From Lingula anatina (lineage: Eukaryota > Brachiopoda > Lingulata > Lingulida > Lingulidae): a stretch of 64,000 nucleotides of DNA. Where the stretch lies: contig NW_019775736.1 in NCBI RefSeq assembly GCF_001039355.2, forward strand, positions 132,882 through 196,881. Direction: 5' to 3'. A program made the translations under genes and the position numbers. Under the pieces are notes generated by a model. The model worked only from the letters and a program-made list of their open reading frames with translations, was not told the DNA's origin and made no database searches. Below, one piece after another: positions 25,253 through 37,600 of this stretch; position 1 is the stretch's first letter; each line of letters opens with the position of its first letter.

Positions 25253-25454
25253 CTCGAGTACTGTGTACCAACCTGGCTGACATATATAAGTATGTGAATG
25301 AACCACAAGGAAAGATGTTTTGTCGTATAGTATGAAAGTTAAATGTGAAAGTACTGTGCATTGGCTAATATAAACTTGCATAGACATCGTTGAATTTCGT
25401 GAACCCAGAGGACCCTGGTGAGAACCTCCAGCCGTGCTCAGGATCATAACAGCT

Positions 25455-26216
25455 ATGATTCATGTTTGTAGTGTAGTTTTGTTGTGCTTGATGATGGTCC
25501 CGATATGCACCTCAGAGCTCTGCAACGTAGCCAAGAGTAACTGCCTGAACCGTCTGGGTTGCCAGGCGGCCCTGACCAACTACCACATATCCTGCAGTGG
25601 GGTGGTGGGAGGAGTGGGCCAGACCTGTACTCCGCATTGCAAGCAGTCTCTCATATCTCTACTCTCGACGGACGATGAAGTGGGCTCCAAGTTTCTTCAC
25701 TGTGATTGCAATGGCAGCCAGTTGTGCCTAGACACTCAAGAGCGGCTGAAGGTGTGTTCCAAGGATGTGTTGTCTGCGATGGTGAGCATAAACGATGATC
25801 ACACCATCCTCAATTGTTCTCTAGCTATGTGGATATGCGAAGCCGACACGGCGTGTCTCACAGCTCTAAAACATTACGGGTACCAGTGTCCTTCGCAGTG
25901 GCAAAAGAAGCAGTGCTCTTTCACCTGCAACAATACACTGGATATACTCTATCGCCAGCAAAAAGCGAAAAAGCTTCGGAATTGTCACTGTGACAGTAAT
26001 GAGCCGTACCCAGATGGGTATACTTGCCAGGAGACCAAGTATTACATTGATAAACTGTGTTTTCATCGTGAAACAGTCACTTTAGATTCCATGTACTCTA
26101 TCATTGCAGAAACAACTACACCTCATACCAGTGCAGGGTGGACTTTAAAATGCCATTTTAGTGTGTTACTAGTTACTTTTTTAATACATCTTAAATGGGG
26201 GAGTAGTGTAACGTAA
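25455..26216 (+). CDS. GAS1-like GDNF/GAS1-domain cell-surface protein, single exon
   Basis: A 253-residue secreted or membrane-anchored protein. The first ATG at 25455 begins a signal peptide (MIHVCSVVLLCLMMVPICTS). Two cysteine-rich repeats follow, about residues 21-110 and 120-205. Each has the spacing seen in GDNF/GAS1 domains: CNVAKSNCLNRLGCQAAL in the first, and CSLAMWICEADTACLTALKH with CSFTCNNTLDIL and CHCDS in the second. A threonine-rich spacer (ETTTPHTSAG) leads to a hydrophobic C-terminus (CHFSVLLVTFLIHL) that could be a GPI-attachment signal. Two domains, GPI-type tail and absence of introns all match GAS1, a co-receptor in Hedgehog signalling that also modulates RET. GFR-alpha proteins usually have three such domains and introns. 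Length is below vertebrate GAS1 (about 345 residues). Strict GAS1 orthology needs a tree, so no symbol is given. Confidence 0.8.
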   Translation: MIHVCSVVLLCLMMVPICTSELCNVAKSNCLNRLGCQAALTNYHISCSGVVGGVGQTCTPHCKQSLISLLSTDDEVGSKFLHCDCNGSQLCLDTQERLKVCSKDVLSAMVSINDDHTILNCSLAMWICEADTACLTALKHYGYQCPSQWQKKQCSFTCNNTLDILYRQQKAKKLRNCHCDSNEPYPDGYTCQETKYYIDKLCFHRETVTLDSMYSIIAETTTPHTSAGWTLKCHFSVLLVTFLIHLKWGSSVT

Positions 26217-26925
26217 ACCACTTCAGCATTGTCTCAAGTGTGAGGGTATTGTCGTATCCCAATGAAATCAAAGGAAATAGCACTGAACGGATATATAGGT
26301 CAGGTGTTAAGTTTACTGGAGTTGAACTGCAGGAAATATATGAATGATTGAAACCTAAAGCTAAAGAAAAGAAAATATTTTCTACCGGGTTTGTAAATAT
26401 TTGTTTAAGCCATAATGTGCACATGTCGTGTGCTAAGTTTTAGCCTGAGGACTACAAGCTTGGATGGATACAAAACAGCCCTGTGTCTGAATCCTAGAGA
26501 GAATCAGAACCGAGAGGCACATGAAAGGATATTGTGGTATTTATGAGGACAATTGTATGCCTTTTATCCACTAAGTGGGAATAATTATCATTTTTCTGAT
26601 GGCACTGTCGAACAATGGTCCATCAGCTATTTTCTTAATTTATGAATAGAGATTATAGATATATGTGAGACATAAAACATTAGTACTTTTCACTGCGTGG
26701 AAAATATTCAAACTGTTATGGAATTGATGGTGGAAAGGCTTAATCATATAATGGAAAGGCATGAGATGTATCTGTCATTTTTTTCTGTCATTTTTTTGTT
26801 TGTTTGTTTGTTTGTTTGGCAGAATGGAGTTTGAAATTTATTCTGCCTCAGCAACTAATTCATGGTTGTTTTAAAGTGTCTTTTTATCTTTATTTGTTGT
26901 TGACACATTTTAAATGTGAATGTTT

Positions 26926-26931
26926 AATAAA
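26926..26931 (+). terminator. Candidate poly(A) signal of GAS1-like gene
   Basis: AATAAA lies about 710 bp after the stop, in AT-rich 3' flanking sequence. A (TTTG)n stretch at about 26796-26818 lies within the presumed 3' UTR. Confidence 0.4.
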
Positions 26932-29900
26932 TGGAGGAGATTCTGTTGAACAGAATACCTTACAACATTTTGAGGACTTCTATTTTTGAAGCTTGTGTTT
27001 GAGAGAGAGAGAGGGGTGGGGGGGGGAGCACAAGAAAAATGTCTACAAAATTTATTATACTTTTAGAACTTTTTCATTGCAGAGTGTACAAGGAAAAATG
27101 GTTTACTTTACTTCTAACTGTCATCCTGAAAGGTTAGATTTGCCTTTGCTTACATCAAAATAGTGGGCAATTTTGCAACACACATACAATACATTTTTAT
27201 TCTGAAATTACACTTCTCATACTTGCAGAATTAAACTTCTTTATTAAGGGCTTATCAAAGCCACTACATTAATGTATAGAGTGAAAAAAAGATGTAAGTA
27301 TCTGCATGTCATTGGGGAAAAGGGGGTTACATTGGGATAATCACAAATTTGGTTTTAAAATAATGTGAAATACATGGGAAAAAAAGTTGCCTAAAGGTGG
27401 AGTTACACATATAGGATAAGACATCTCTAGCATGTTGCCAGCTCACAAGCTGGGCTGATATCAGAGTTTTTTTTTCTTCAGCTGTTAGTATAAATCAACC
27501 TCTACATTAATAATGGGCTTGCTGACTGCCTGACAAAGTACAGCTAGAATGTGCTGTGAACTACAATCATCCATTCTTTCCAAGGTGGGGAGAACAAATA
27601 GCAAAGGAAACAGCGAGCAACATGCTGAACAAGACCCTTTTTTCTTTGTTGTGAAAGAAATGAATTTATATTTGGTTTGTTTGTGCATTGGCCCATACCA
27701 TACCCTGATGTTCCTCTACTAAGTAGTGTAACCAGTATGGTAATGGCCCAGATATGATTAGCCTGTTCAGCATACTTGGCTTGTTTGAGACTGTTTGGAA
27801 CATTTTATGAAAAAGAGTAAACAATATTTATTTTACAGCAGTAAGTTGCTTAAAATGTGTTAATAAGATATATAAATCTTTGTAAGAAAGCTGAAATATT
27901 GGATGTTGGTGTGGATCATTACAGTTTTCAAGATTGATATGGTAAATGGTGAATAGTAGAAAACAGACACATATTTACTTGATGCATTATCATTTTTTCA
28001 TTTTTGAAACAATACAAAGTTAATATGAAGTTTTTCCTTTAATAAATTTTAAGATTTTGTGCCTTTTTAAATGAGGCAGAGTGCTCTCAGTAGCCTTGCA
28101 GCATTCGGTTTTGATAAACTCAGTTTAACTGAACTGAAACAAACAAACAGAAAAGAAATTAATGAGTAGAATAAAAAAATCTTAGAATTTCTTTCCTAAG
28201 AGAACCTGGACTCTGAACAGCAGCTATTTTATTCCTGCTGCTGTGAAGTCTTTATAACGGGCTCATACTGTGTTTAAGTATGCAAGGACTATTTGACAGG
28301 ACAATAGTAGGTCCAGCTTAGTGTTTGCACAGCACAGCTGAACATCACACCTGGAACTTCTGAAAAACTCACCTGCACCGACAGGGTAGCTTTCACCTTG
28401 TAGACACCAAATTATATTTGCTATTTCAAAGTTTTTTTTATGGCACTACTAAAATTTGTTGATAAATAATTGTAGGGACAGTTTCCTGAAGAAGGTTTCA
28501 TACTTATTAATCTGGTAAATGAAACAAAGTTTAAAAAACGAGGTGTATAACAGTCTTATTTGTTACTCTAACTAGAATGCATATAATTCAGGAAGTATTG
28601 TGTATAATATAATATAATATAATAAAAGTGGTATTAAAAATATTTCAATTGGTAAAAATCGGCCTAACTAGCTACTTTGTGTAGGTTTCGTTCTTATTGA
28701 CTTCTATAGTAAATACTTGGTGGCATGGCAGTCATTTTGGTATGTACCTGGTAACATAAATAGCTCTGCAGGTATTTTCTCACACCTGGTGAATTGATCT
28801 ACTTTTCTTAATTGATAGCAACTCCCTGGATGTGACATCACCACTTCACAGTCATTTTCCGCACCGTTGGGTTTACTTTTTCTAGGAGAAGTGCAGCCTG
28901 AATTAATGTGTGGAATTACCATGTATAAATTTACTATTTTTATTTCATCATTCCGCATAAATTCAGAAACTTTGATAACGAATTAGCCACATGACTAGAA
29001 AACCTGCGCATTCCCATTGCTTTTGCGTGGACAACTTACGTGATGAATTTGTGCACCAAGTGAACTGTTGTTGCATCTCTTATTTTTCTGAGGAAAATTA
29101 TGTAAACCATTAGACAATTGTTACCTTTGGAATCTGATTAGCTCATAATATGACCTCTAATATTTTAAATGTTATTCATTCATCTGGGGATAATTTTTTC
29201 TTTTCTTTCCTTCCTCAATGTTAATTTTGTCCTTATAATGACCAACTTGGAAGTCTTGAAGGACATAGGCAATAGCAGTGGGCTGCAAATCTCTTGGAAA
29301 ACAGTTCAATTTGATAACCTTATCAGTCAATCCCCAGCAGTAATTTTGTAGAAGTCAACAATGTAAGAGTGCTGCTACTCAGATTTGCCATTCCATGCAC
29401 ATTTGCCTTCATTTTCAGGAGGTGAAAATTGAAATAGAAATGGCATCCTGGTTTAGCCTGTCAACTCCAATTTATCCCTTCAGATTTTCCCTCTCTTCTG
29501 GGACTGTAATTTTAGCAGTCTATATTCTTAAAAATTGTAGTAAGTGGTAAGATGGCTAAAATGGGGTTGTTGAAAATGACTAAGGCGTTTGAGTCTTATG
29601 CAAAAGTGCTCTAAATAGTATTACAAGTACTATTCTGTTAGATAAAATTTAAATTTGCAACATTGTTTCATGAAGACATAAGTAAATGATCTGGTGATAA
29701 AATTAGAATAAAACAAGGCTTAACAATTTGTTCCAGTGTTACATGGAAGTGTTCTTCAAAGAGAAAACACATCGACAGGTTTGCACTCATTCTAACTATC
29801 AAACTTTGAAATGACTGGTCAGTGGGCTTCTAACATTTAATGGTGTATTTTGGCACTTACATCTTCTTAATGAAATATTTATACTGGAAAATAAATGTGT

Positions 29901-32900
29901 ATTTGGTCAGGAAAATTGACTTAATTGTGCAACAATATGCCCCCTGGGTATCAAGAAACTAATTTTCAATGCTGCTTAAATAAGCTTAATCTTATTTGCT
30001 CTCATAAATCTGTTTTCCACTCAAAAGGGCAGAAGTCTGATAAATGAAGGCACAGGCAGTTTGAGGAGAAAGCCGAAATTTGACATATTTTAACTGATTC
30101 CAAAAACAGCTCGGAGATCAGAGAGAGTAGCTGCTACTGGTTTTAATACAACAAACACTGACTCAGCTGGTTTGGGTGAAATTCAGCGCAAAAGTTTATT
30201 CACAGACCACCTTCCATTACCAAGTTCCACACTGGGAAGAAAATGAATAAATCAGAGCCAGAGTGCTGAGGTATTTTTCAGGGTCTAAAACGAGAGGTAT
30301 GCAGCAATTCCACATGAAGGAGCTGATTTTGAACCCTGCAAAACTTGTTAAAAATCCGAAGCCTGGTGTGCAATGCTATTCACACTTTGACTCCTTTAAC
30401 AAGGGATTTCCAGGGTAGTACAGGGAGCACCATTTGGTGCAAAATATGCCTTTATCTTGATTCCCTTTCAGAGACAGCATGACTACTTTTCTCAAATATC
30501 CCTCTTTTTGATATGTTCACAATGCATGGCAGCTACCCTCTCTGTGTTCAGTGCACTGTGCCCAGAAATATGGATAATGAGGAATTTGAGCCTTCTACCA
30601 GCAGACTGGGTTTCATCTGTTGAAACCCATGTCAAAAATTTCCAGCTAGTTCTTCTTCCCATGATACCATAATAACTTCTATTTGAATAACCCAGCATGG
30701 CAGCCAGACAGCTTACATGGATGAAACTTATCCTTCTCTATATATACACTACATAGTGAGGCTGGTTCAGCATGTAGCTGCCAAAAAATATCTTCTCAGT
30801 ATTATAATCTTCTCTTCTCAGACATTCTAGATACGGCTGGGTGGGGCAGAAATTGTTGGAGTTGATTAAGTTACAGGACTCGAATGAGAATACAAAAATA
30901 GAAACGAAAAAAGTTTAAAAAATAACAAGTCTGTTACATTGGATGTTTATTTTGAGGCAAGCCTGGTGTGCATTGCCTTCTAATCATTGGGGGATATTTA
31001 TAGAATCTAAAAAATGGCAACAAATTCCAGAAAATCCAAGTGAATGTGCAAAATATCGACATGAGATTTCATAGTCTCAAAATGACCCATTTGTTAAGGG
31101 TCTCCGACTGTCCATCATGTCCTGGATGTGGGTTTTAAGTTGACATCATTAGGTTAAAGGCTATATGTTGGGGAAGTTATATTATTTCAAGGGTGTGTGA
31201 ATTGCTAAATAAAAAGGACTTGTAGGTTCTAATTCCTTACATTGACATCAATTTTGACAAAGATGTGATTTTGGTCGATGTGTCAAAGTTAGGATGGGTC
31301 AGTGTAGTTAGTGTTCATGTAGAGTTTAGTATATCAGTTAATAAAACAGCCTCAGAGGGGCCATGTCTTTGTGGGACATTTTTTAAATGAGTACATACAT
31401 ATACAGAATAATAATCAAAATGCTGAATTTCACCTTTAAGCTTTAGCAGGGTTTATAAGATATATATATATCTTTTTTCTCCAGGATACAGTGAATTTAA
31501 TAAAGTAAGCCCACATTGTTTTTAATTTGAAACATAACTCTTTCCGTATTTGTCAGACAATTCTCTTTTGTTTAGATTTCTTTCAGTCGGTTTTCATTTA
31601 AGTTATGTGCTGTATTCTATATCTGTTTGTTAACATTTTAAATCTAATTGTTTAATATTTTATCAGTTAAAGCTGCATATTTAAACACATTCTTGGTTGT
31701 TTTTTGTACTTTTATTTTCCATGCTGTTGTCTCAAGCTGACAGCTGTCTTCTACTGATGTACAAAGACGAGGTTGTAGTATTTTCTTCTCTATTGGCTCA
31801 GCTTTTGACCAGTTTACACTTGTTTAAATGACACAGCTATGCTTAAAACCAGAATCAGACCAGACTGTTTAGTGTTAATGAAGAGAAAATGAACAGAGAG
31901 ACTGCATTACCTCATTTCAAGTTTGGATGTTAAAACACACAAAGAACAATTACATGGCAAAAGCAAACTGATACAAGCCTAAAACACGAAAATTTTGCTC
32001 ACTTCAGTACATAAGATTCCTATGTAAATGTACCTTGTTAGAACTTTCAGTTGATGATCTTTCGCCTCGAGGATTCTTATCATTATCCTGACTTAAATGT
32101 CAACATATCACTGTGTACGGCAATATTGGCTCTCGGGATGGGACGGAACAATAGGGCTTAGCTTTCTGAACCATATTATAGTTATTACCCCTCGCCAGAG
32201 GAATGTTCTCAACAAAAACAAGTGGTCCTGGATGGGTAGGTTACAAAATTACTTTCTGTAATGTGTGCATCGGGTTTGGCAACAGACAAGGAAATTGAAA
32301 GCACACAGTGTTTGGAAAATTGCTTACACAAAGAAAAACATTATCATAAGGGTTGAACAAGAGCTGCAGTAAGGTCTGGTAGGGGTAGTGTGATAGTGTA
32401 ACTGGACCTTTGCCAGTGTCAACATTGCATGGTTAGCTGCCAGTGTCATTTTAAATGTCAGGTACGTCACGGGCCTGTCATTTGCAGACTGACATCTGAC
32501 TTTATCTTGAGACTGAACTACATGGGTTGCTTGTTCAATCTGTAACTTCAAAAATTGGGGTGAATGAATGCACAGTCAAAACTAACAGCTTATCAGCAGT
32601 TCATTATTTTGCTGATAAAGAGCATATTAAGTAAACATTACAGATCTTCTCAATCTCTGTTCTTCCTGAATGGAATGCTGTATCACACTGAACACATCTC
32701 ACAGGGTTAACTTGTTTTACTCAATAATGTAATAATTGTGCTTATAAAAAGTTCTTTTATCTTTCCCTTTACTTATCATTTTTATACATTTGTAGGTAAT
32801 AGCTTCCAAAAAGTTACCCTTTTTTGTATTTTTTCTCGTATTGTTTTATTGCTAGTGTTTTTTCATCGTATACTGCATTATTTTTTTTTACAACAAATCA

Positions 32901-34665
32901 AGAGCATGTTTCTGTTAAATACAAGTCACAAACAAAAACATGTTCTAGTAGAAAACAGCAGTACATAATTTTAATCCATACACCATAAGCCTGCAATCCA
33001 CAAAGACAGATGGTATGCCCATGGAAATTTTCCTTTTTACGAAATTTGCAAGTTATGGACTAGCAACCACCTGGTGGAGAAATATCATAGGCGATCCTTC
33101 TAGTGTTAGTGGTTTCACAAATGCAAGACCATAAGACTAATAATCACCTAGTAGGAGTTCTTATAAACTGCCACCTCAAGATGATTGACAGTGAGACTTC
33201 ATTAATTACATGGAAAAGAGGGAGGAGTTTACCCCCTGCCACAAACGCCTTGATTGACAGCTGAAAAAGAGCAACAGCGTGCAGCACCTACTGCGAATTG
33301 ATATGTAAACAAGATTAAGGATAATTCCTTTAGGCTTGTCTGCATTAATTGGGTGATAATTACTTGTTTGTTTTACTTGTAACTGACACCCATACATCAT
33401 TCCAAGGGGTCATGATAACATGCTGCTGAGGTAGTCTGCAAAAATACATTTTGGGGGCATTTGTTGGTCTACAGTTAGAAAATATTTGCTTTGGCAATAA
33501 ACGTATAATTATCTGGCATAAAAGTAATTGCTGAACATTGTTTTACCTTCCAAACATAAGTCTCAGTACATTAACACCACAAATCTTTTTATGTATAGGA
33601 AATACATGTACAAGAACAATTTTAAAAACATAAAACATTTATTGACCAAAATAAAACAGCTTTACCCAGGTGAATCTCAATGTGCCTTCCAGAAGACAAG
33701 TCATAATTTTTGTAAAATGTAACAACTTTTTCATTTCTGGGTCAACTGCAAAGACTCGAGCTTGATTTACATCTTTCAGCACTATATTACAATACAAAAG
33801 TCATTCCAATTTTTTTGTTTATCATGGTTATAATTGTTTAATTTCATCCACAGTGTACACTGAAAAATTCTTTTCTCATCCATTTTAATGACTGATGTTA
33901 ACCATATCACAAAACTAAACATATTCACAGATTGCTCGTTGGCATTAATTTATGTTTCTGAGTGGTAAAAAAAAAGGGACAGTATTTAAACATAAGGTCA
34001 AAATCTACAGCATTAGCAGATCCATATCCTTACAATACAGTTAACCATCATAAAAGAACATAATACCCAGAGTAAATCCTCCCCATCTCCAAACCATACT
34101 TATTAACAATTAGCACCAAATAATTCAAATCTTTACCAACAATTATATTAAGATACTTCAGTTTCACATTCATCTCTTCTCCTTTGTTTGTAACACAATA
34201 TCGAAAGTGACTTGATTGTCAGCAGTTTATACATGGGGCATCCCTCTTATATACATACATCTGAAGATATCCCAGTATCAACCTGCTTCTAAATCTCAGT
34301 TAAGTTAAATACATTGCACAGATTGGTGCCCCGAATGTTCAACACACCAAATGGGTTCACTTTAGACATTCAAGCAGAGCATCTGCATTTTTGCTTTACC
34401 AGGCTGCTGCGCACAAGGAGCTTACCAGTTTACTGTTCCATATCAGTTCACTTCGACACCAGTGATGTGACCAGATATCTTTGCCTTCCAAAGATAAACC
34501 ACCAACATCATTTTAGTGAAAAAAATGCGTTTTCTTTATCTTTCAAGCTGTTTGTTTAATATTTTTCTATATTTTCTTCCAATTCAAAATTTGCTTGGAT
34601 CCTCATTTTTGGCACTTTCTATTGGTAATTAATTTTCTTTCTTTCCAAGTTCAGCAATGAACCTT
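26932..34665. other. Large non-coding region between GAS1-like gene and ULK3
   Basis: About 7.7 kb with no supported exon or RNA gene. It contains a GA/G-rich microsatellite (about 27001-27030), the second 47-bp repeat, an 18-bp near-repeat at 30359 and 30959, and short AT repeats (for example 28604-28624 and 31459-31472). Open frames are short, isolated and unlike known families. Gene regulatory DNA or the ULK3 3' UTR are the likely contents; I cannot assign specific elements. Confidence 0.55.
27102..27148 (+). repeat. 47-bp repeat, copy 2 (3' side of GAS1-like gene)
   Basis: Partner of the copy at 21605-21651. It has the core ttctaactgtcatcctgaaa and ends ttgcctttg as in the first copy. 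Confidence 0.6.
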
Positions 34666-37600
34666 TTACTGGATATTGCAGCTGTGACCTGAAAATAATT
34701 GATACACACAGTAAATAACTAGTAAAAAAATTACAGATGAGAGGCTGTAGAAATATAAGTTTGAATTATCAAAACATACAATGAGTATCCACACTGTGTG
34801 TGATACGTAATGAAGGCAGTACTTTACTACTGATATACACAGGTCGTCTTATACAAGGGGGACACAGCTCAATGTTAAGAGGAACACAATGACAAAGGTT
34901 TCTCATACAATACAACTATCATGGAACAAAACTATTTCCAAGTGATGAAGAAACCAGATCCATGTAAGACATACAGCTGGACACCACCACTCTTACATAA
35001 CCCAAAACCTCTTATGTTATCCACCTATAAGTACAACACCCATCAACTACCCCATTAATCCGAAGAACAGTTATATGACATAATAAATGTGACTGGTCCA
35101 CAAAATACCTAGGTGCTATATAATAATGTTCACCTTGTTCAAATATGTCTAAATAGTCCAGTGTGGGTAAGTGATGTCAGGTGAGGGAGAAGCAGGTGTC
35201 AGTGTGTAATGATCACAGTGTTTAGTGTGATAGATGGACCTATCAACTATCATTTGGTCACACCTGCATACAGGCATCTGCTAATAGAATGGTGCACACC
35301 ACAGTCCTGTTCATGTCAGTGTTAACTTTGACCTTCTGTTCACATCAGTATCAACTTTGACCCATCTTCAAATGTGGCCTTTTTTGACAGCAAAACCAGG
35401 ATAAAAATATTCTGGACAGTGCTGTGTGAATGTGCACCCTTTTATTTTAGTAGACTTTGATCTTGCTTTGTAGACTTATTGCATGTAAGTGGCAGCACTG
35501 TCCTACATCAACTTAGGTATAGGTAGTGAAAATGTCTAAATGGATGAACAGGAAAATGGTTCATGACTGTAAAGTTAATACAGTTTTCTCTCATCAAATT
35601 ATCTGATCACGTTAAACATGTTCAGTTGTTGCTTCATTTAAAAAGAAAAAACACTCGAGTCCAGAAGTTATCTAATTACAATTCACCTTAATTCCCAAAA
35701 ATCCTGTTAAGACAAGCCTTATTTCCTGTACAACCTGACACAATTGACCTGCATGAAGTGAAGGTCAAATTGTATTTGAAAGATTAACTTAGACTGGCAA
35801 TTGAATAAACTGAGATTTGACATCACCAGACAAACAGAAAGTGTAGACACCTTATCCCATCTCAGACTTCATTAATCAGTCTGGGGCCCATTTCAAGAAA
35901 CCTTCACTAGCTTTCCACTTTTCATAAGAGTTTTTTTTTTTAATTTCCATTTCAAATGCATTACCCTTAGCAAACACTGAAAAGACAATCACAAGCTAAT
36001 GCAGACTTTATGAAACTGGTTTTGGGTCATCAGTTACGTCAATTTCAAGAATAAATCATTCATGTATGTGAAAAATGGAGACAGGTTACATCAAGTCATT
36101 CCTTTCCCTTTCCTTTGATCATTAGTCAGCTCTGCAATAACTCTATGAGGCGTGGAGGAAAGATGGCCAAAAATAGAAAGATCAACGCCAATGTAATACC
36201 TGAAAATGTCACTGATATTACCTGAAAGTCGCTGGTCTTCTTCCTCTTCTTGTTCTGAAGTGTCTCGTGTCTTTAATTGTTTAACTTTTAGGTAATTCTT
36301 TATGGTTTCTGCTTTTGTCATCCAGACACTGACCTGAAAGATACATACAGACATTGAATAAAAAGTTCATTTTTTAATGTGGAGGGGTGGTGCTAATAAT
36401 TAAGGTGCAACTCTAAATATAGAAGCAAAAACATGTACACAACATTTGTACTTTTTTCATCAAATCTGATATTTGGATAAGTATCAAGTGATTGTACAAT
36501 GTTCCAAACAATAGGATACATGTTATTATGCAAAATCTTAAGGTGCTGTTGATGTTGTATGTCATTATTAAGCCATTTTAAATGAGATGACACTTTTTTT
36601 TTAAGTGAATAAAAAAGTTAATAAGCATATGACATACATGGATTAAAGATCACTTAACGCAGTAGAAATTGCAAGAAAATACATTTAACATACATGTTTT
36701 GATAACAGTTCCTTCTTCCTTTCATTTGCTTCATCTGGTGAGAAAAATATAATCTTAATAATAAATACTTATACTTAAAATGATATCATGAAATTTTAGT
36801 ACACTGATGACACGTCAAAACACAAGATAACTAATGTGCTAGATGTAAAAAGTTAAGTCACACCTAACACATTATTAACAACAGAATAGGAGAAAGAAAA
36901 ACTTTGGTAAGGATATATATGAGAATATTTTATGAATAATAACATCTTATTTCAGTGCTGGTTTTGTTTAATACAAACCTTGTAACAGTTTTATTAGTAC
37001 TCCTAGTGCCATTTCATACTTTGCAAGTGCTTCTTCGTATTTTTCATAATCATCCTGAAAGATTTTACAAAGCACACAATGTCAGGTTTAATTTCTTATT
37101 TCTAAAGTTTTTTAGTTATTTAAATAACTGCCTCTGTCCTAACCATTCAAACTGAATTATCATTCAATTATCTTTAAGCAAGCATGTGACATTCTGACCT
37201 TTTTAAAAATTTCTAACAGTTATTCAAATTTTCCTGCAGAAACTATAAACATACTGCTCATACTACCAATATTTCAGGAACTTACTTTGTATTCAGCTAC
37301 TTCAATCATTGTTAAAGCTGCCTTTAATGTTTCATCTTCTGCTGCAAAAGTTTCTAAAAATGGAAAGGAAAGACTGCATTGAAACATTCTGAAACTAATA
37401 CATATACTACATGGCATAATGAATGCCAATTCATATCCAAATGTTGAAAGTGAAAGAACCCATCTGCTTTTAAAGAGAGAGTGAGACAGATGCCCAAGGA
37501 ACTTTGCTATACTTTTCAAGTGCTTTTTCATTTGAATTTACACATGTTTAGAAGATGTTTACAGTAAAGAGAATGGTTAAATTTCAGTTTCACAAAATGA

